DNA of 64,000 bases from Salipiger mangrovisoli (GCF_015223355.1 NZ_JADFFK010000007.1:62001-126000), one strand, 5' to 3'. Shown: positions 17,166-26,351, numbered from the stretch's first letter. Notes: generated from the sequence alone by a model not told the origin. Numbers and translations are program-made.

Positions 17166-18362
17166 TCATGGGCCGGGCGGCGGGCAGGCCGCCAGCCTTG
17201 CCGCCGCGGCGCGCCCGGCCCAGAGGCCGGTGGCAAGGCAGCCGGTCAGCAGGTAGCCGCCGGTCGGAGCCTCCCAGTCCAGCATCTCGCCGGCGACGAA
17301 GGTGCCCGGCCGCTCCCTCAGCATCAGGCCCTGGTCCAGCGCCGAGAAGGGCACACCGCCGGCCACGGAGATCGCCTCGTCCATCGGGCGCAGGCCGGCA
17401 TGCGGCACCGGCAGCGCCTTCAGCAGCGCCGCCAGCGCGGCGGGCTGATCGGGCAGGGGGCGGGCGCATTCCATCAGCAGGGCGCGGGTCGCCGCCGAGA
17501 GGTTGACGACCTTGCGCAGGTGGTTCGACAGGCTTTGCTTGCCGCGCGGCCGCGACAGCCGCTTGGACAGCGTCGCGAGGTCGATGTCGGGGCAGAGGTC
17601 GATGGCGAGCGGTGCGCCCTCGCGCAGCGCCGGCGACAGCGGATAGAGCCCGCCGCCTTCGAGCCCGCGCGCGGAAATCACCGCCTCGCCGCGCGAGACC
17701 AGATCGCCCGCGTGGAAGGCCACGCCCTTCAGCGGTGCGCCGAACTGCGGTTTCATGTGGGTTGACCATTGCACGCAGAGCCCGGCGTTGGCCGGGGCGA
17801 AGGGGGTGACCGGAAGGCCCGCGCGCGCGAAGATCTCTGCCCATTGTCCGTCCGAGCCGAGCCGCGCCCAACTGGCTCCGCCGAGCGCCAGCACGGTGAC
17901 CGGGGGCGTCAGCCGCAGCGCGCCCCCCGGCGTATCCATCAGCACCGCCTCGCCGTCCCAGCCGGTCCAGCGCCAGCGCGTGTGCCGCTGCAGCCCCATG
18001 CCGTCCAGCCGCGCCAGCCAGGCGCGCAGCAGCGGCGAGGCCTTCATCCCATGCGGGAAAACCCGGCCGGTGGAGCCGGTGAACAGCGTCTGCCCCAGCC
18101 CCTCGGCCCAGTGCATCACCTCCTCGGGAGGGAAGGCCGAGAGCATGGGGCGCAGCGCGGCGGCGGCGGGGCCGTAATTCGACAGGAAGGCGGGAAAGCC
18201 CTCGGATTTGGTCAGATTGAGCCCGGACTTGCCCGCCATCAGCAGCTTGCGGCCGAGCGAGGGCCTGGCCTCGGCGAGCACCACGGGATGTCCGGCCGAG
18301 AGCAGGGCATCCGCCGCCATCAGCCCGGCGGGGCCGCCGCCGATCACGAGCGCGCCGTTCAT
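17166..18362 (-). CDS. BaiN/HI0933-like FAD-dependent oxidoreductase (TIGR03862 type)
   Basis: A 398-residue flavoprotein of the HI0933/BaiN family. The N-terminal GGGPAGLMAADALL (FAD dinucleotide fold), AGKSGLNLTKSEG and the C-terminal FAD strand with EAPTGGYLLTGCLATG are all present. The physiological substrate of this subgroup is unknown. I took ATG 18362 by homology (MNGALVIGGGP). A GTG at 18392 has a better ribosome-binding site (AGGAG at nine bases) and would add ten residues, so the start is uncertain. Confidence 0.85.
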   Translation of the reverse strand: MNGALVIGGGPAGLMAADALLSAGHPVVLAEARPSLGRKLLMAGKSGLNLTKSEGFPAFLSNYGPAAAALRPMLSAFPPEEVMHWAEGLGQTLFTGSTGRVFPHGMKASPLLRAWLARLDGMGLQRHTRWRWTGWDGEAVLMDTPGGALRLTPPVTVLALGGASWARLGSDGQWAEIFARAGLPVTPFAPANAGLCVQWSTHMKPQFGAPLKGVAFHAGDLVSRGEAVISARGLEGGGLYPLSPALREGAPLAIDLCPDIDLATLSKRLSRPRGKQSLSNHLRKVVNLSAATRALLMECARPLPDQPAALAALLKALPVPHAGLRPMDEAISVAGGVPFSALDQGLMLRERPGTFVAGEMLDWEAPTGGYLLTGCLATGLWAGRAAAARLAACPPPGP

Positions 18363-18675
18363 CGCCTGCCGTCCGGGTCGCGCCATGTGCACATGGAAGA
18401 TCTCCTGTCTCGTCTGCTCTGGTCTTGCCCTGCCGCGCCGCCGGGCACAAGGCCGCGGGCCGAGCGGCGCCGGCGGCGCGGCAGGGCCGGACGCAGAAGC
18501 CGTGCGTGGCCGAAGATGGCCCGCGACACTGAGCGCGATCAGAAGTTGTTGATTCTTCGAGTGAGGAAGCGTTCCTATTGCTCATGTTCTGATTGAATTC
18601 GAGTCGCCCCCGCAGGAGCGAGTCACCATTGACCTGACGATTTTTGAAATGTCTTCGCAACCGGAAGGACGACCC
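18363..18675. other. Divergent intergenic region with an 18-bp inverted repeat
   Basis: About 310 bp separate the divergent flavoprotein and DUF3604 genes. The left half carries the long inverted repeat at 18427-18487. The right half is AT-richer (18540-18600) and probably holds the DUF3604 promoter, but I cannot assign -35 and -10 boxes with confidence. No gene is seen. Confidence 0.55.
18427..18487. repeat. Perfect 18-bp inverted repeat (long hairpin)
   Basis: The arms 18427-18444 (GCCCTGCCGCGCCGCCGG) and 18470-18487 are exact reverse complements around a 25-base spacer. In RNA from the minus strand this would be a very stable stem in the leader of the flavoprotein gene. No U-tract follows. 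Its role is unknown. Confidence 0.75.
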
Positions 18676-20595
18676 ATGATGCGACGCATGGTATCCCTTG
18701 CACTGTCGACGAGCCTTCTCGCCTCGCCACTGTTCGCTCAGGTGACCACCGACGCGGGCACGATCTACCCCGAACAGATCGAGCGCTTCTTCAACCAGCC
18801 GGGATACTCGCCCTATGCCGGCCGCGCCTTCCCGACCCGTCCGCTCTGGGGCGAACAGCACCTGCACACCGCGTGGTCGGCCGATGCCTTTGCCGGCGGC
18901 ACCCGCGTCGGGCCCGATGACGCGCTGCGCTATGCCAAGGGGGCCGAGATCACCTCGAGCACCGGCCAGCAGGTCAGGCTGTCACGGCCCTATGACTGGA
19001 TGGTGGTCACCGATCACTCCGATGCGATGGGCGTGGTGGCCAACATCTACGAGGGGGACCCGGCGCTGCTGGCGGACCCGCAGATCAAGAAGTGGCACGA
19101 CGGCATGCTCGAGGGCGGCGCCGCCGCCAGCGCGGTGATGATGGAGATGATCGCGGCGCAGGGCAACGGCGAGCTGCCCGAGGCAATGACCGACAACGAG
19201 GTGCAGTTCGACATCTGGAAGAAGATGACCGAGATCGTCGAGGGCCATAACGAGCCCGGAATCTTCTCGGCGATCCTCGGCTACGAGTGGTCCTCGAACT
19301 ACGGCGGCGGCAACAACCTGCACCGCAACCTGATCTATCGCGATGACAAGTATTTCGCCGACCAGGTCCGGCCGCTGACCACCTTCGACACCGAGCAGCC
19401 GCGCGAGCTTTGGGACTGGATGCAGGCCTATGAGGACAAGACCGGCGGCCGCATCCTCGCCATCCCGCACAACGGCAACCTGTCGAACGGGCTGATGTTC
19501 GCGACCGAGACCCCCGACGGCAACCCGATCGACGCCGCCTGGGCCGAGAAGCGCGCCCGCTGGGAACCGCTCTACGAGGTGACACAGGGCAAGGGCACCT
19601 CGGAACAGCACCCCTCGCTCGCGCCCTCCGACGAGTTCGCCGACTTCGAGATCTGGGACAAGGGCAACCTCAATGTCGTGCCCAAGGAGCCGGGCATGAT
19701 CGAGTATGAATACGCCCGCGAGGCGCTGAAGCGCGGGCTCAAGCTGGAGGACGAGTTCGGCACCAACCCGTTCAAGTTCGGCCTGCTCGGCTCGACCGAT
19801 GCGCATACCGGCGTGTCCTCGACCGAGGAGAACAATTTCTGGGGCAAGTTCCCGGCCTCCGAGCCTTCGCCCGAGCGCTCGACCGGCAATGCCTTCGACT
19901 TCGACGGGCGCACGGTGAAGGACTGGAAGCTCGGGGCCTCCGGCCTCACCGCGGTCTGGGCCACCGAGAACACCCGCGCCTCGATCTGGGACGCGATGAA
20001 GCGCAAGGAGGTCTACGGCACCACGGGCACGCGCATCGGCCTGCGCTTCTTCGGCGGCTGGGACTTTGCGCCCGAGGATGCGCTGGGACGCAACCCCGGA
20101 ACCATCGGCTACGGCAAGGGTGTGCCGATGGGCGCCGACCTGATGCCCGCACCGGAGGGGGCCAGCGCGCCGAACTTCCTCGTCGCCGCGATCAAGGACC
20201 CCTATTCGGGCAATCTTGATCGCATCCAGATCATCAAGGGCTGGGTCGATGCCGCGGGCGAGATGCAGGAAAAGATCTACGACGTGGTCTGGTCCGGCGA
20301 CCGCGCGCCCGGCGAGGACGGCAAGCTGCCCTCGGTGGGCGACACGGTTGATGTCGAGCACGCCTCCTTCACCAACACCATCGGTGCGCCCGAGCTGATC
20401 ACCGTCTGGACCGATCCCGAGTTCGATCCGGCGCTCGACGCCTTCTACTACGCGCGGGTGATCGAGATCCCGACGCCACGCTGGACCGCCTTTGACGCGG
20501 CCTATTTCGAGGAGGCCGCCTTCACCGACGATGTGCCGATGACCGTGACCGAGCGCGCCTACAGCTCGCCGATCTGGTACAGCCACGGGGAGTGA
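18676..20595 (+). CDS. DUF3604 exported PHP-like protein
   Basis: A 639-residue protein with a signal peptide (hydrophobic SLALSTSLLASPLFA, cleavage likely at about residue 21), so it acts in the periplasm. DUF3604 motifs resemble PHP-type metal centres: H62-L-H64 in GEQHLHTAWSAD, D113-H114 in VTDHSD, and D375/H377 in STDAHTG. It may be a metal-dependent hydrolase, but no activity is known to me. A GGAAGGA element seven bases upstream sets the start at ATG 18676 over an earlier in-frame ATG. It heads an operon with DUF302, parvulin and HupE-like genes. Confidence 0.85.
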   Translation: MMRRMVSLALSTSLLASPLFAQVTTDAGTIYPEQIERFFNQPGYSPYAGRAFPTRPLWGEQHLHTAWSADAFAGGTRVGPDDALRYAKGAEITSSTGQQVRLSRPYDWMVVTDHSDAMGVVANIYEGDPALLADPQIKKWHDGMLEGGAAASAVMMEMIAAQGNGELPEAMTDNEVQFDIWKKMTEIVEGHNEPGIFSAILGYEWSSNYGGGNNLHRNLIYRDDKYFADQVRPLTTFDTEQPRELWDWMQAYEDKTGGRILAIPHNGNLSNGLMFATETPDGNPIDAAWAEKRARWEPLYEVTQGKGTSEQHPSLAPSDEFADFEIWDKGNLNVVPKEPGMIEYEYAREALKRGLKLEDEFGTNPFKFGLLGSTDAHTGVSSTEENNFWGKFPASEPSPERSTGNAFDFDGRTVKDWKLGASGLTAVWATENTRASIWDAMKRKEVYGTTGTRIGLRFFGGWDFAPEDALGRNPGTIGYGKGVPMGADLMPAPEGASAPNFLVAAIKDPYSGNLDRIQIIKGWVDAAGEMQEKIYDVVWSGDRAPGEDGKLPSVGDTVDVEHASFTNTIGAPELITVWTDPEFDPALDAFYYARVIEIPTPRWTAFDAAYFEEAAFTDDVPMTVTERAYSSPIWYSHGE

Positions 20596-20597
20596 TG

Positions 20598-21008
20598 ATG
20601 ACGGGCTTCGGAACAGAGGTGCCGCTCGGCCGTCCCTTCGATGGGGCGGTCGAGGCGGTGACCAGGGCGCTCGCGGCAGAGGGCTTCGGCGTGATCTCCC
20701 GGATCGATCTCGACCGGGCCTTCGCCGAGAAGCTCGACACGGAGTTCCGCCGCTACACCATCCTCGGGGCCTGCAATCCGGCGCTCGCGCTTCGCGCCGT
20801 CACGGCGCGGCCCGACGTGGGGCTTTTGCTGCCCTGCAACGTGACCATCGAGGAGGCCCCTGGCGGCGCGCTGGTCCGGCTTGTCGATGCCGGGCAGATG
20901 ATGGCCATGGGCGATCTTGGGCAAGTGCCCGAGATCGCTGATCTGGCTGCGGATGCCGGGTCGCGTCTGGCCCGCGTCGCCGAGGCGCTGCGCCGGGAGG
21001 ACGCATGA
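20598..21008 (+). CDS. DUF302-family protein
   Basis: A 136-residue small cytoplasmic protein. The segments GFGVISRIDL, RRYTILGACNP.LA and PCNVTIEE.PGGALV match DUF302, a family of unknown function. There is no signal peptide. GGGGAG five bases upstream favours ATG 20598 over the GTG and ATG that overlap the DUF3604 stop. Its stop overlaps the start of the parvulin gene by ATGA, so the operon is translationally coupled. Confidence 0.8.
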   Translation: MTGFGTEVPLGRPFDGAVEAVTRALAAEGFGVISRIDLDRAFAEKLDTEFRRYTILGACNPALALRAVTARPDVGLLLPCNVTIEEAPGGALVRLVDAGQMMAMGDLGQVPEIADLAADAGSRLARVAEALRREDA

Positions 21009-21847
21009 GGTTCGGTGCGGTCCTCCGTTCGCCGCTGCTGCATTTCTTCGTGCTCGGCGGGCTGGTTTTCGGACTCTACGCACTGATGTCACCGCCCGAG
21101 ACCCGCGCGCCCGACGAACATGTGCTGCACCTGTCCGAGGCCGAGATGAACCGGCTTGCGGACGGCTTCTTCGCCGCCTGGGGCCGCGTGCCGACCGAGG
21201 CGGAGTCGCGCGGCCTGGTCCGCGACTGGGCAATCGAGGAGGTGATGGTGCGCGAGGCGCTGACGCTTGGCCTCGACAAGGGCGATGCGATGATCCGCAA
21301 CCGCATGCGCGCCAAGATGGAATTCCTCGCCGAGGCCCCCGCCGCGGCCATGACGCCGGCGGAGGATGTCCTGCAGGCGTTCTACACCGAGCAGGCTGCA
21401 CAATACGCCCGTCCGGCACGGTTCAGTTTCGCACAGGTGCTGCTGCCGCAGGACGCGACGGAGGCAGCGCAGGCCGCGCTGCTGGCAGAGCTCGAACAGG
21501 GGGCAGATCCGGCGGACCTTGGCCAGCCGACGATGCTGCCGCCGCGGCTCGACGACATGCCCGGTCCCTCGGTTGCGCGGGTCTTCGGCGGCGGTTTCGT
21601 CGCGGCGATCGACGCGCTTCCCCTGGGCCGGTGGTCCGGTCCCATCGACAGCGGCTACGGGCGTCATCTTGTCAGGATGGACACCCGCGAGGAGGCAGAG
21701 CTCGCACCGCTCGACAGCCTGCGCGACCGGGTGCTGGCCGATTGGCGTGCGGCCCAGGCGCGAAAGATGCGCACCGCGTTCACCGACGAGCTTCTCAGTC
21801 GCTACACGCTCGATCTGCCGCGCGAGGGGGCAGAGGCCGCGCAATGA
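21005..21847 (+). CDS. Membrane-anchored parvulin-type peptidyl-prolyl isomerase
   Basis: A 280-residue PpiC-type protein. One N-terminal membrane helix (LLHFFVLGGLVFGLYALM) anchors it in the inner membrane with the rest periplasmic. A SurA-like chaperone region (residues 40-115) is followed by a weakly conserved parvulin domain (RFSFAQVLLPQDA to WSGPIDSGYGRHLVRM). It probably folds an exported partner, likely the DUF3604 protein or the HupE-like protein encoded beside it. ATGA overlaps couple it to both neighbours. Confidence 0.82.
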   Translation: MRFGAVLRSPLLHFFVLGGLVFGLYALMSPPETRAPDEHVLHLSEAEMNRLADGFFAAWGRVPTEAESRGLVRDWAIEEVMVREALTLGLDKGDAMIRNRMRAKMEFLAEAPAAAMTPAEDVLQAFYTEQAAQYARPARFSFAQVLLPQDATEAAQAALLAELEQGADPADLGQPTMLPPRLDDMPGPSVARVFGGGFVAAIDALPLGRWSGPIDSGYGRHLVRMDTREEAELAPLDSLRDRVLADWRAAQARKMRTAFTDELLSRYTLDLPREGAEAAQ

Positions 21848-22842
21848 AACCGCTCGCCCTGCTGCTGCTCGTGCTGACCTGCCTGCTGAACCCCCTGGTG
21901 GCTTCGGCCCACGCGCTTGATCCGGGGTTCCTAGAGATCTCGGTGATGGAAGGGACGCAGTGGCGGGTGAGTTGGCGCATGCCCGATGTTGAGGGGCGGC
22001 CGATGCCGATCACCCCGGTGCTGCCCGAGAGCTGCCAGAGCACACCCGCGCCGGCTCCGGCGTTCGACGGGCGCGCCTGGGTGACCTCGTTCCTTGCCAG
22101 CTGCCCGGAGGGTCTGGCCGGTGGAAAGATCAGCATCGCGGGGCTGGCGAGCACGCGCACCGACGTGCTGGTGCGCTACGAGCTGGAGCCGGGTCAGGCG
22201 CAGACCCAGCGCCTGACCGCCAGCGCCGCGGAGTTCACCGTACCCGTCGAGCCCGCCGCCGGGGCGGTTTTCACCAGCTACGTCTCGCTGGGTGTCACCC
22301 ATATCCTCGAGGGGGCGGATCACCTGCTCTTCGTTTTCGCGCTGCTGCTGCTGGTGCGCCAGCCGCGGCGGCTGCTCTGGGCTATCACGGCCTTTACGCT
22401 GGCCCACAGCCTGACGCTCGCCGCCGCGACACTGGGCTGGCTGCGGTTGCCCTCGGCGCCCGTCGAGGTTGTGGTGGCGCTGTCCATCGTCTTCCTGGCC
22501 TATGAACTCGCGCTGCCGCCCGAACGCCGGGACCCGGTCGCCGAGCGCTTTCCGGCGCTGGTCTCCTTCGGCTTCGGGTTGATCCACGGGCTGGGCTTCG
22601 CGGGCGCGCTGCGCGAGATCGGCCTGCCGCAGGCCGACATTCCCCTGGCGTTGCTGTCGTTCAATATCGGCGTCGAACTCGGCCAGCTGATGTTCATCGC
22701 GCTGGTGCTGGGCTTGGGCTACCTCGCACGGCGCATGGCGCCGGTGCTCGCCGATCATGGGCCGCGCCTCAGCCGCCTGAGCAGCTACGGCATCGGGAGC
22801 ATTGCCGCATTCTGGGTGATCGAACGGCTTGCAGCCTTCTGA
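21844..22842 (+). CDS. HupE/UreJ-like integral membrane protein
   Basis: A 332-residue protein with a signal peptide (LLLLVLTCLLNPLVASA), an exported region to about residue 140, then six or so membrane helices. Hallmarks are GVTHILEGADHLLF, TAFTLAHSLTLA and FGLIHGLGFAGAL, with His and Asp residues in helices that suit nickel or cobalt binding as in HupE/UreJ. No hydrogenase or urease gene is nearby, so the metal role is by analogy only. It ends the operon, and no clear terminator follows. Confidence 0.82.
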   Translation: MKPLALLLLVLTCLLNPLVASAHALDPGFLEISVMEGTQWRVSWRMPDVEGRPMPITPVLPESCQSTPAPAPAFDGRAWVTSFLASCPEGLAGGKISIAGLASTRTDVLVRYELEPGQAQTQRLTASAAEFTVPVEPAAGAVFTSYVSLGVTHILEGADHLLFVFALLLLVRQPRRLLWAITAFTLAHSLTLAAATLGWLRLPSAPVEVVVALSIVFLAYELALPPERRDPVAERFPALVSFGFGLIHGLGFAGALREIGLPQADIPLALLSFNIGVELGQLMFIALVLGLGYLARRMAPVLADHGPRLSRLSSYGIGSIAAFWVIERLAAF

Positions 22843-23136
22843 GCCGGGCGCGCGGAAGCCGCGGCTGGCAGCGTGTTGCCGGTCTGCCCATCGCGCGCGG
22901 CGACTGACCGGCAAGGGGCGGCGTGTCGAAACAAGTGAAACACGGGCCGGCATCGGGCTGAAACCGCCACGCGCCAGGGTGAAGGGGTCGAAACACTTTG
23001 CGAAAGGCCGACCCGATGACCAAGCAAGAGACCCCCAAGCGCTGGACACCGCCGCAACCGGGCCCGCGTATGCCGACAAGCTGGCGCTTCACCGACTGGG
23101 CCTCGATCTGAGCGCCCGGGACGTCGCGCGCAGCGA
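22843..23136. other. Convergent intergenic region, possibly with one small ORF
   Basis: About 290 bp lie between the HupE-like gene (+) and the methyltransferase (-). I see no RNA gene or clear terminator. The only coding candidate is the 31-codon frame at 23016, listed separately. Confidence 0.5.
23016..23111 (+). CDS. Possible small protein of 31 residues
   Basis: An ATG-to-TGA frame of 31 codons with an AAAGG element eight bases upstream. The peptide is rich in Pro and Trp (KRWTPPQPGPRMPTSWRFTD) and has no membrane segment. It could be a real small protein, but a frame this short can arise by chance in GC-rich DNA. Confidence 0.3.
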   Translation: MTKQETPKRWTPPQPGPRMPTSWRFTDWASI

Positions 23137-23946
23137 TCAGACCTGCGCGACGGCGAAAAAGGCGGGCGCTTCGAAAGAGATGGTCCCATCGCTGTTGCGA
23201 TACTGGCCAAGCACCTCCGGGGCCCGCGCCTTCAGCGCCGCCATGGTCTCCGGAGTCGCCAGAGAGGCGAGCGTCCAGCCGCCGATCTCGGTATCGAGCC
23301 AGGCGTCCATCGAGGCATGGCGGATCTGTCCGGTCTTGTGGATGATCTGCGCGTCCTCGAGCCCGCCCTCCCGCAGCACCTTCTCCAGCGTTGCGGGGTC
23401 GCCGAGGCTGAAGGGAGGCTTGAACGCCTCGGCCGCGGCATCGCCCATGATCTCTCCCAGCAGCGGGACAAGATCGCGATATCCCGGCGAGTTTTCCCAT
23501 GTGTCGAAAACCGAAACGGCCAGGTGACCGCCGGGGTGGCAGACCCGCGCCATCTCGCGCAGCGCCTGTCCGCGATCGGCAAGGAACATCAAGGCGAACT
23601 GGCAGGTCACCGCGTCGAAGCTGTTGTCCTCGAAGGGCAGCGACTCGGCGGCAGCCAGCTGAAAGCTTGCGTGCGGAGCCTTCTCGCGCGCGATGGTCAG
23701 CATGCCCTCGTTGATGTCCACGCCGGTCACGCTGGCGCCGCGCGCCAGCGCGGCGCGCGCCACGATCCCGGTGCCGGTGGCCACGTCGAGCACCCGCCCG
23801 CCGCCTCGGATCCCGGCGGCTTCCACCAGCCACGGCGCGAATTGCCCGAACAGCGCGGGTACGAAGAACTGCTCGTACACCCGCGCTGCCGCGGCGGTGA
23901 TCTGGCCCGTGGCGGCGTCTTCCTGTTTCATCCCTGGAGTATCCAT
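23137..23946 (-). CDS. Class I SAM-dependent methyltransferase
   Basis: A 269-residue Methyltransf_11/25-type protein. The SAM-binding strand and loop reads VLDVATGTGIVAR, followed by the acidic VTGVDINEGML and a motif-IV-like DAVTCQFALMF. The substrate is not evident. It resembles UbiE-like methyltransferases but lacks ubiquinone neighbours. Two in-frame ATGs (23952 and 23946) lie close to a GGGAGGAGG element; spacing favours 23946. Confidence 0.82.
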   Translation of the reverse strand: MDTPGMKQEDAATGQITAAAARVYEQFFVPALFGQFAPWLVEAAGIRGGGRVLDVATGTGIVARAALARGASVTGVDINEGMLTIAREKAPHASFQLAAAESLPFEDNSFDAVTCQFALMFLADRGQALREMARVCHPGGHLAVSVFDTWENSPGYRDLVPLLGEIMGDAAAEAFKPPFSLGDPATLEKVLREGGLEDAQIIHKTGQIRHASMDAWLDTEIGGWTLASLATPETMAALKARAPEVLGQYRNSDGTISFEAPAFFAVAQV

Positions 23947-24074
23947 GCCCATGACCTCCTCCCGTGTTCAGAGCAGCGGCCCTTACAGTATAGCACAGCA
24001 GGGCGGTTTAGGGCGGACCGGCATGGCGGTGTCCGCGCGGGCGGCGCGACGAAGCGCAGCCTGCGCGGCGTGGG

Positions 24075-24830
24075 TCAGCGCGCGGTGTAGCCACCGTCGA
24101 CCAGGTGGTAGGAGCCGGTGATGAAGCTCGCCTTGTCCGACAGCAGGAAGAGCGTCAGGTTCGCCACTTCCTCGGGCGTGCCCATGCGGTTCTGTGCCGC
24201 CTGGCTTTCGAGGAAGGCCTTGGTGTCATCGTCGAGGTTGGCATCGAGCAGCGGCGTCTTGATGAAGCCCGGCCCGATCGAGTTGATACGGATATTGTCC
24301 TCGGCGTGTTCCAGCGCCGCCGACTTGGTCAGCCCCACCACGCCGTGCTTGGCGGCGACATAGGCCGAGGAATTGGCGATGCCCACCGAGCCCAGCATCG
24401 AGGCCATGTTGACGATGGCGCCGCCGCCGGCCCGCTTCATCGCCGGAACCGCGAAGCGGACGCCGTAGAAGACGCCGTTGAGGTTCACGTCGATCACCGA
24501 TTTCCAGCTGTCGAGCGGGTAGTCGCCGGTCTTGGCCGCGACACCGCTGATCCCGGCGTTGCTGACCAGCAGATGCAGTGCGCCGGTCTTCTCCTCGGCG
24601 AAGGCGACCATGGCCTCGACGCTGGCGGGATCGGCGACGTTGCCGGCGAAGCCGTAAGCCGTGCCGCCCTTGGCGGTGATCGCCGCGGCTTCTCGGTCGG
24701 CATCTTCCTGCTTGAGGTCCGCGACGATGACGGTTGCGCCCGAGGCTGCCAGCGACTCGGCGATCGCGAGGCCGATGCCGGACGCCGCGCCGGTGACAAT
24801 TGCGGTCTTGCCACTGAAGAAAATGTCCAT
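24075..24830 (-). CDS. Short-chain dehydrogenase/reductase
   Basis: A 251-residue classical SDR. TGAASGIG near residue 13 binds the cofactor, D-L-K after the second strand (VIVADLKQ) suggests NAD preference, and NNAG-type SNAG, catalytic Ser, Y-x-x-x-K (SAYVAAKHG) and GPGFIKTP are all present. The annotation level is glucose/3-oxoacyl-ACP reductase-like; substrate unknown. AAAGGA lies six bases before the ATG at 24830. It is separated by 128 bp from the methyltransferase and is divergent from the permease. Confidence 0.87.
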   Translation of the reverse strand: MDIFFSGKTAIVTGAASGIGLAIAESLAASGATVIVADLKQEDADREAAAITAKGGTAYGFAGNVADPASVEAMVAFAEEKTGALHLLVSNAGISGVAAKTGDYPLDSWKSVIDVNLNGVFYGVRFAVPAMKRAGGGAIVNMASMLGSVGIANSSAYVAAKHGVVGLTKSAALEHAEDNIRINSIGPGFIKTPLLDANLDDDTKAFLESQAAQNRMGTPEEVANLTLFLLSDKASFITGSYHLVDGGYTAR

Positions 24831-25073
24831 GTCAGGTCCTTTCTCACTATGGCCTGTAACTTGTATACCTTGGGATGCCGAGACAATTTGCGCCTTTGCA
24901 CAGAGGCTTATGCAAAATTGACCATCACGTTTCCGAGCGTCGGGCTGGTCCTTGAGGCGCGATGCGGCGGGTGGTGCCCCCCTGCATCGCAGCCTTTCCG
25001 GCGCGACACCCTCACATTTTCGGCAGAATGGGGATAAGGCGGCGGGCAGAGAGAATCTTCCCAGGAGAGAGCG

Positions 25074-26351
25074 ATGTCCTATTTCCCGCGATGGCGTGTC
25101 GGCACGGGCCAGGTGATCATGCCGGACGAAAGGCTGCCCGGTGCCGCGTCGCTGCCGATGGGCATCCAGCACCTGCTGGCCATGTCCGGCTCGACCATCG
25201 TCGCCCCCATCCTGATGGGCTTTGATCCCAACGTCGCGGTGTTCTTCTCGGGGATCGGCACGCTGCTCTTCTTCATCCTGACCGCCGGGCGGGTGCCGAG
25301 CTACCTCGGCTCTTCCTTCGCCTTCATCGCGGTGGTCCTGTCGGTGCTCGGGCAGGAGGGGGCGACCATTGCCCATGCGCTCGGCGGCATCATCGCCTGC
25401 GGCGCGCTCTATGCGCTGATCGGTGTCATCGTCATGTTGGCCGGCTACGGCTGGGTCGAAAAGCTGATGCCGCCGGTGGTGACCGGCACCATCGGCATCG
25501 CCATCGGCCTCAACCTCGCGCCGGTCGCGGTCGACCAGCTCAACGCCTTTGGCACGCCGACGCCCTCGCATCTGACGGTGGCGCTGCTGACCGTGCTCTG
25601 CATGGCGATGGTGTCCTGCTACGGCCCGTCCCGCACCCGGCGGCTGTCGGTGCTGCTGGCGCTGCTCTTCGGCTATGTGCTGGTGCTGGTGCTGGGCAAC
25701 ATCCTCGGCCTCATGCCCGCAATCGACTTCTCGAACGTCGCCGCCGCCGACTGGTTCGGCCTGCCGCACTTCCAGACGCCGGAATTCCACTGGTCGGCGA
25801 TCACCCTGATCGCGCCGGTCGCCATCGTGCTGGTTGCCGAGAACCTCGGACACATCAAGGCGCTCGGGGCGATCACCGGGCAGGACATGGACCGCTACAT
25901 CGGCCGGGGCTTCCTGGCCGACGGTCTGGCGACCATGGTCGCGGGCTCGGGCGGCGGAACCGGGGTGACCACCTACGCAGAGAACATCGGCGTCATGGCG
26001 ATGACCAAGGTCTATTCCACGCTGGTCTTCGTGATTGCCGCCTTCGTCGCCATCCTGCTTGGCCTTTCGCCGAAGTTCGGCGCGCTGCTGCAGACCATCC
26101 CGGCGCCGGTGCTGGCGGGGCTCTCGGTGGCGGTTTTCGGGCTGATCGCCTCGGCCATGGCGCGCATCTGGATCGAGAACAAGGTGGATTTCTCGGACCC
26201 GCGCAACCTCTTCACCGCGGGCATCGCGCTGATCTTCGGGGCGGGGGACTTCACCCTGCACATCGGCGCGTTCTCGCTGGGTGGCATCGGCACCTCGACG
26301 CTGGCGGCGCTGCTGCTCTACCAGCTGCTCGGCATCGGCCGGAAGGCCTGA
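25074..26351 (+). CDS. Uracil/xanthine permease (NCS2 family)
   Basis: A 425-residue membrane protein with about 14 helices. The NCS2 signatures are plain: LPMGIQHLLAM at the start, VLVAENLGHIKALGAITGQD in the middle and GGGTGVTTYAENIGVMAMTKV, which carries the substrate-contact Glu and the proton site. The closest characterised members are UraA and RutG, so uracil or thymine uptake by proton symport is likely, though xanthine cannot be excluded. An AGGAGA element precedes the ATG. The 240 bp upstream, divergent from the SDR gene, hold the promoter. Confidence 0.9.
   Translation: MSYFPRWRVGTGQVIMPDERLPGAASLPMGIQHLLAMSGSTIVAPILMGFDPNVAVFFSGIGTLLFFILTAGRVPSYLGSSFAFIAVVLSVLGQEGATIAHALGGIIACGALYALIGVIVMLAGYGWVEKLMPPVVTGTIGIAIGLNLAPVAVDQLNAFGTPTPSHLTVALLTVLCMAMVSCYGPSRTRRLSVLLALLFGYVLVLVLGNILGLMPAIDFSNVAAADWFGLPHFQTPEFHWSAITLIAPVAIVLVAENLGHIKALGAITGQDMDRYIGRGFLADGLATMVAGSGGGTGVTTYAENIGVMAMTKVYSTLVFVIAAFVAILLGLSPKFGALLQTIPAPVLAGLSVAVFGLIASAMARIWIENKVDFSDPRNLFTAGIALIFGAGDFTLHIGAFSLGGIGTSTLAALLLYQLLGIGRKA

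Noticed and set aside
21844-22842. HupE-like protein as part of a hydrogenase or urease cluster
   Set aside because: No hydrogenase, urease or nickel-chaperone gene is nearby; the operon context is DUF3604, DUF302 and parvulin.
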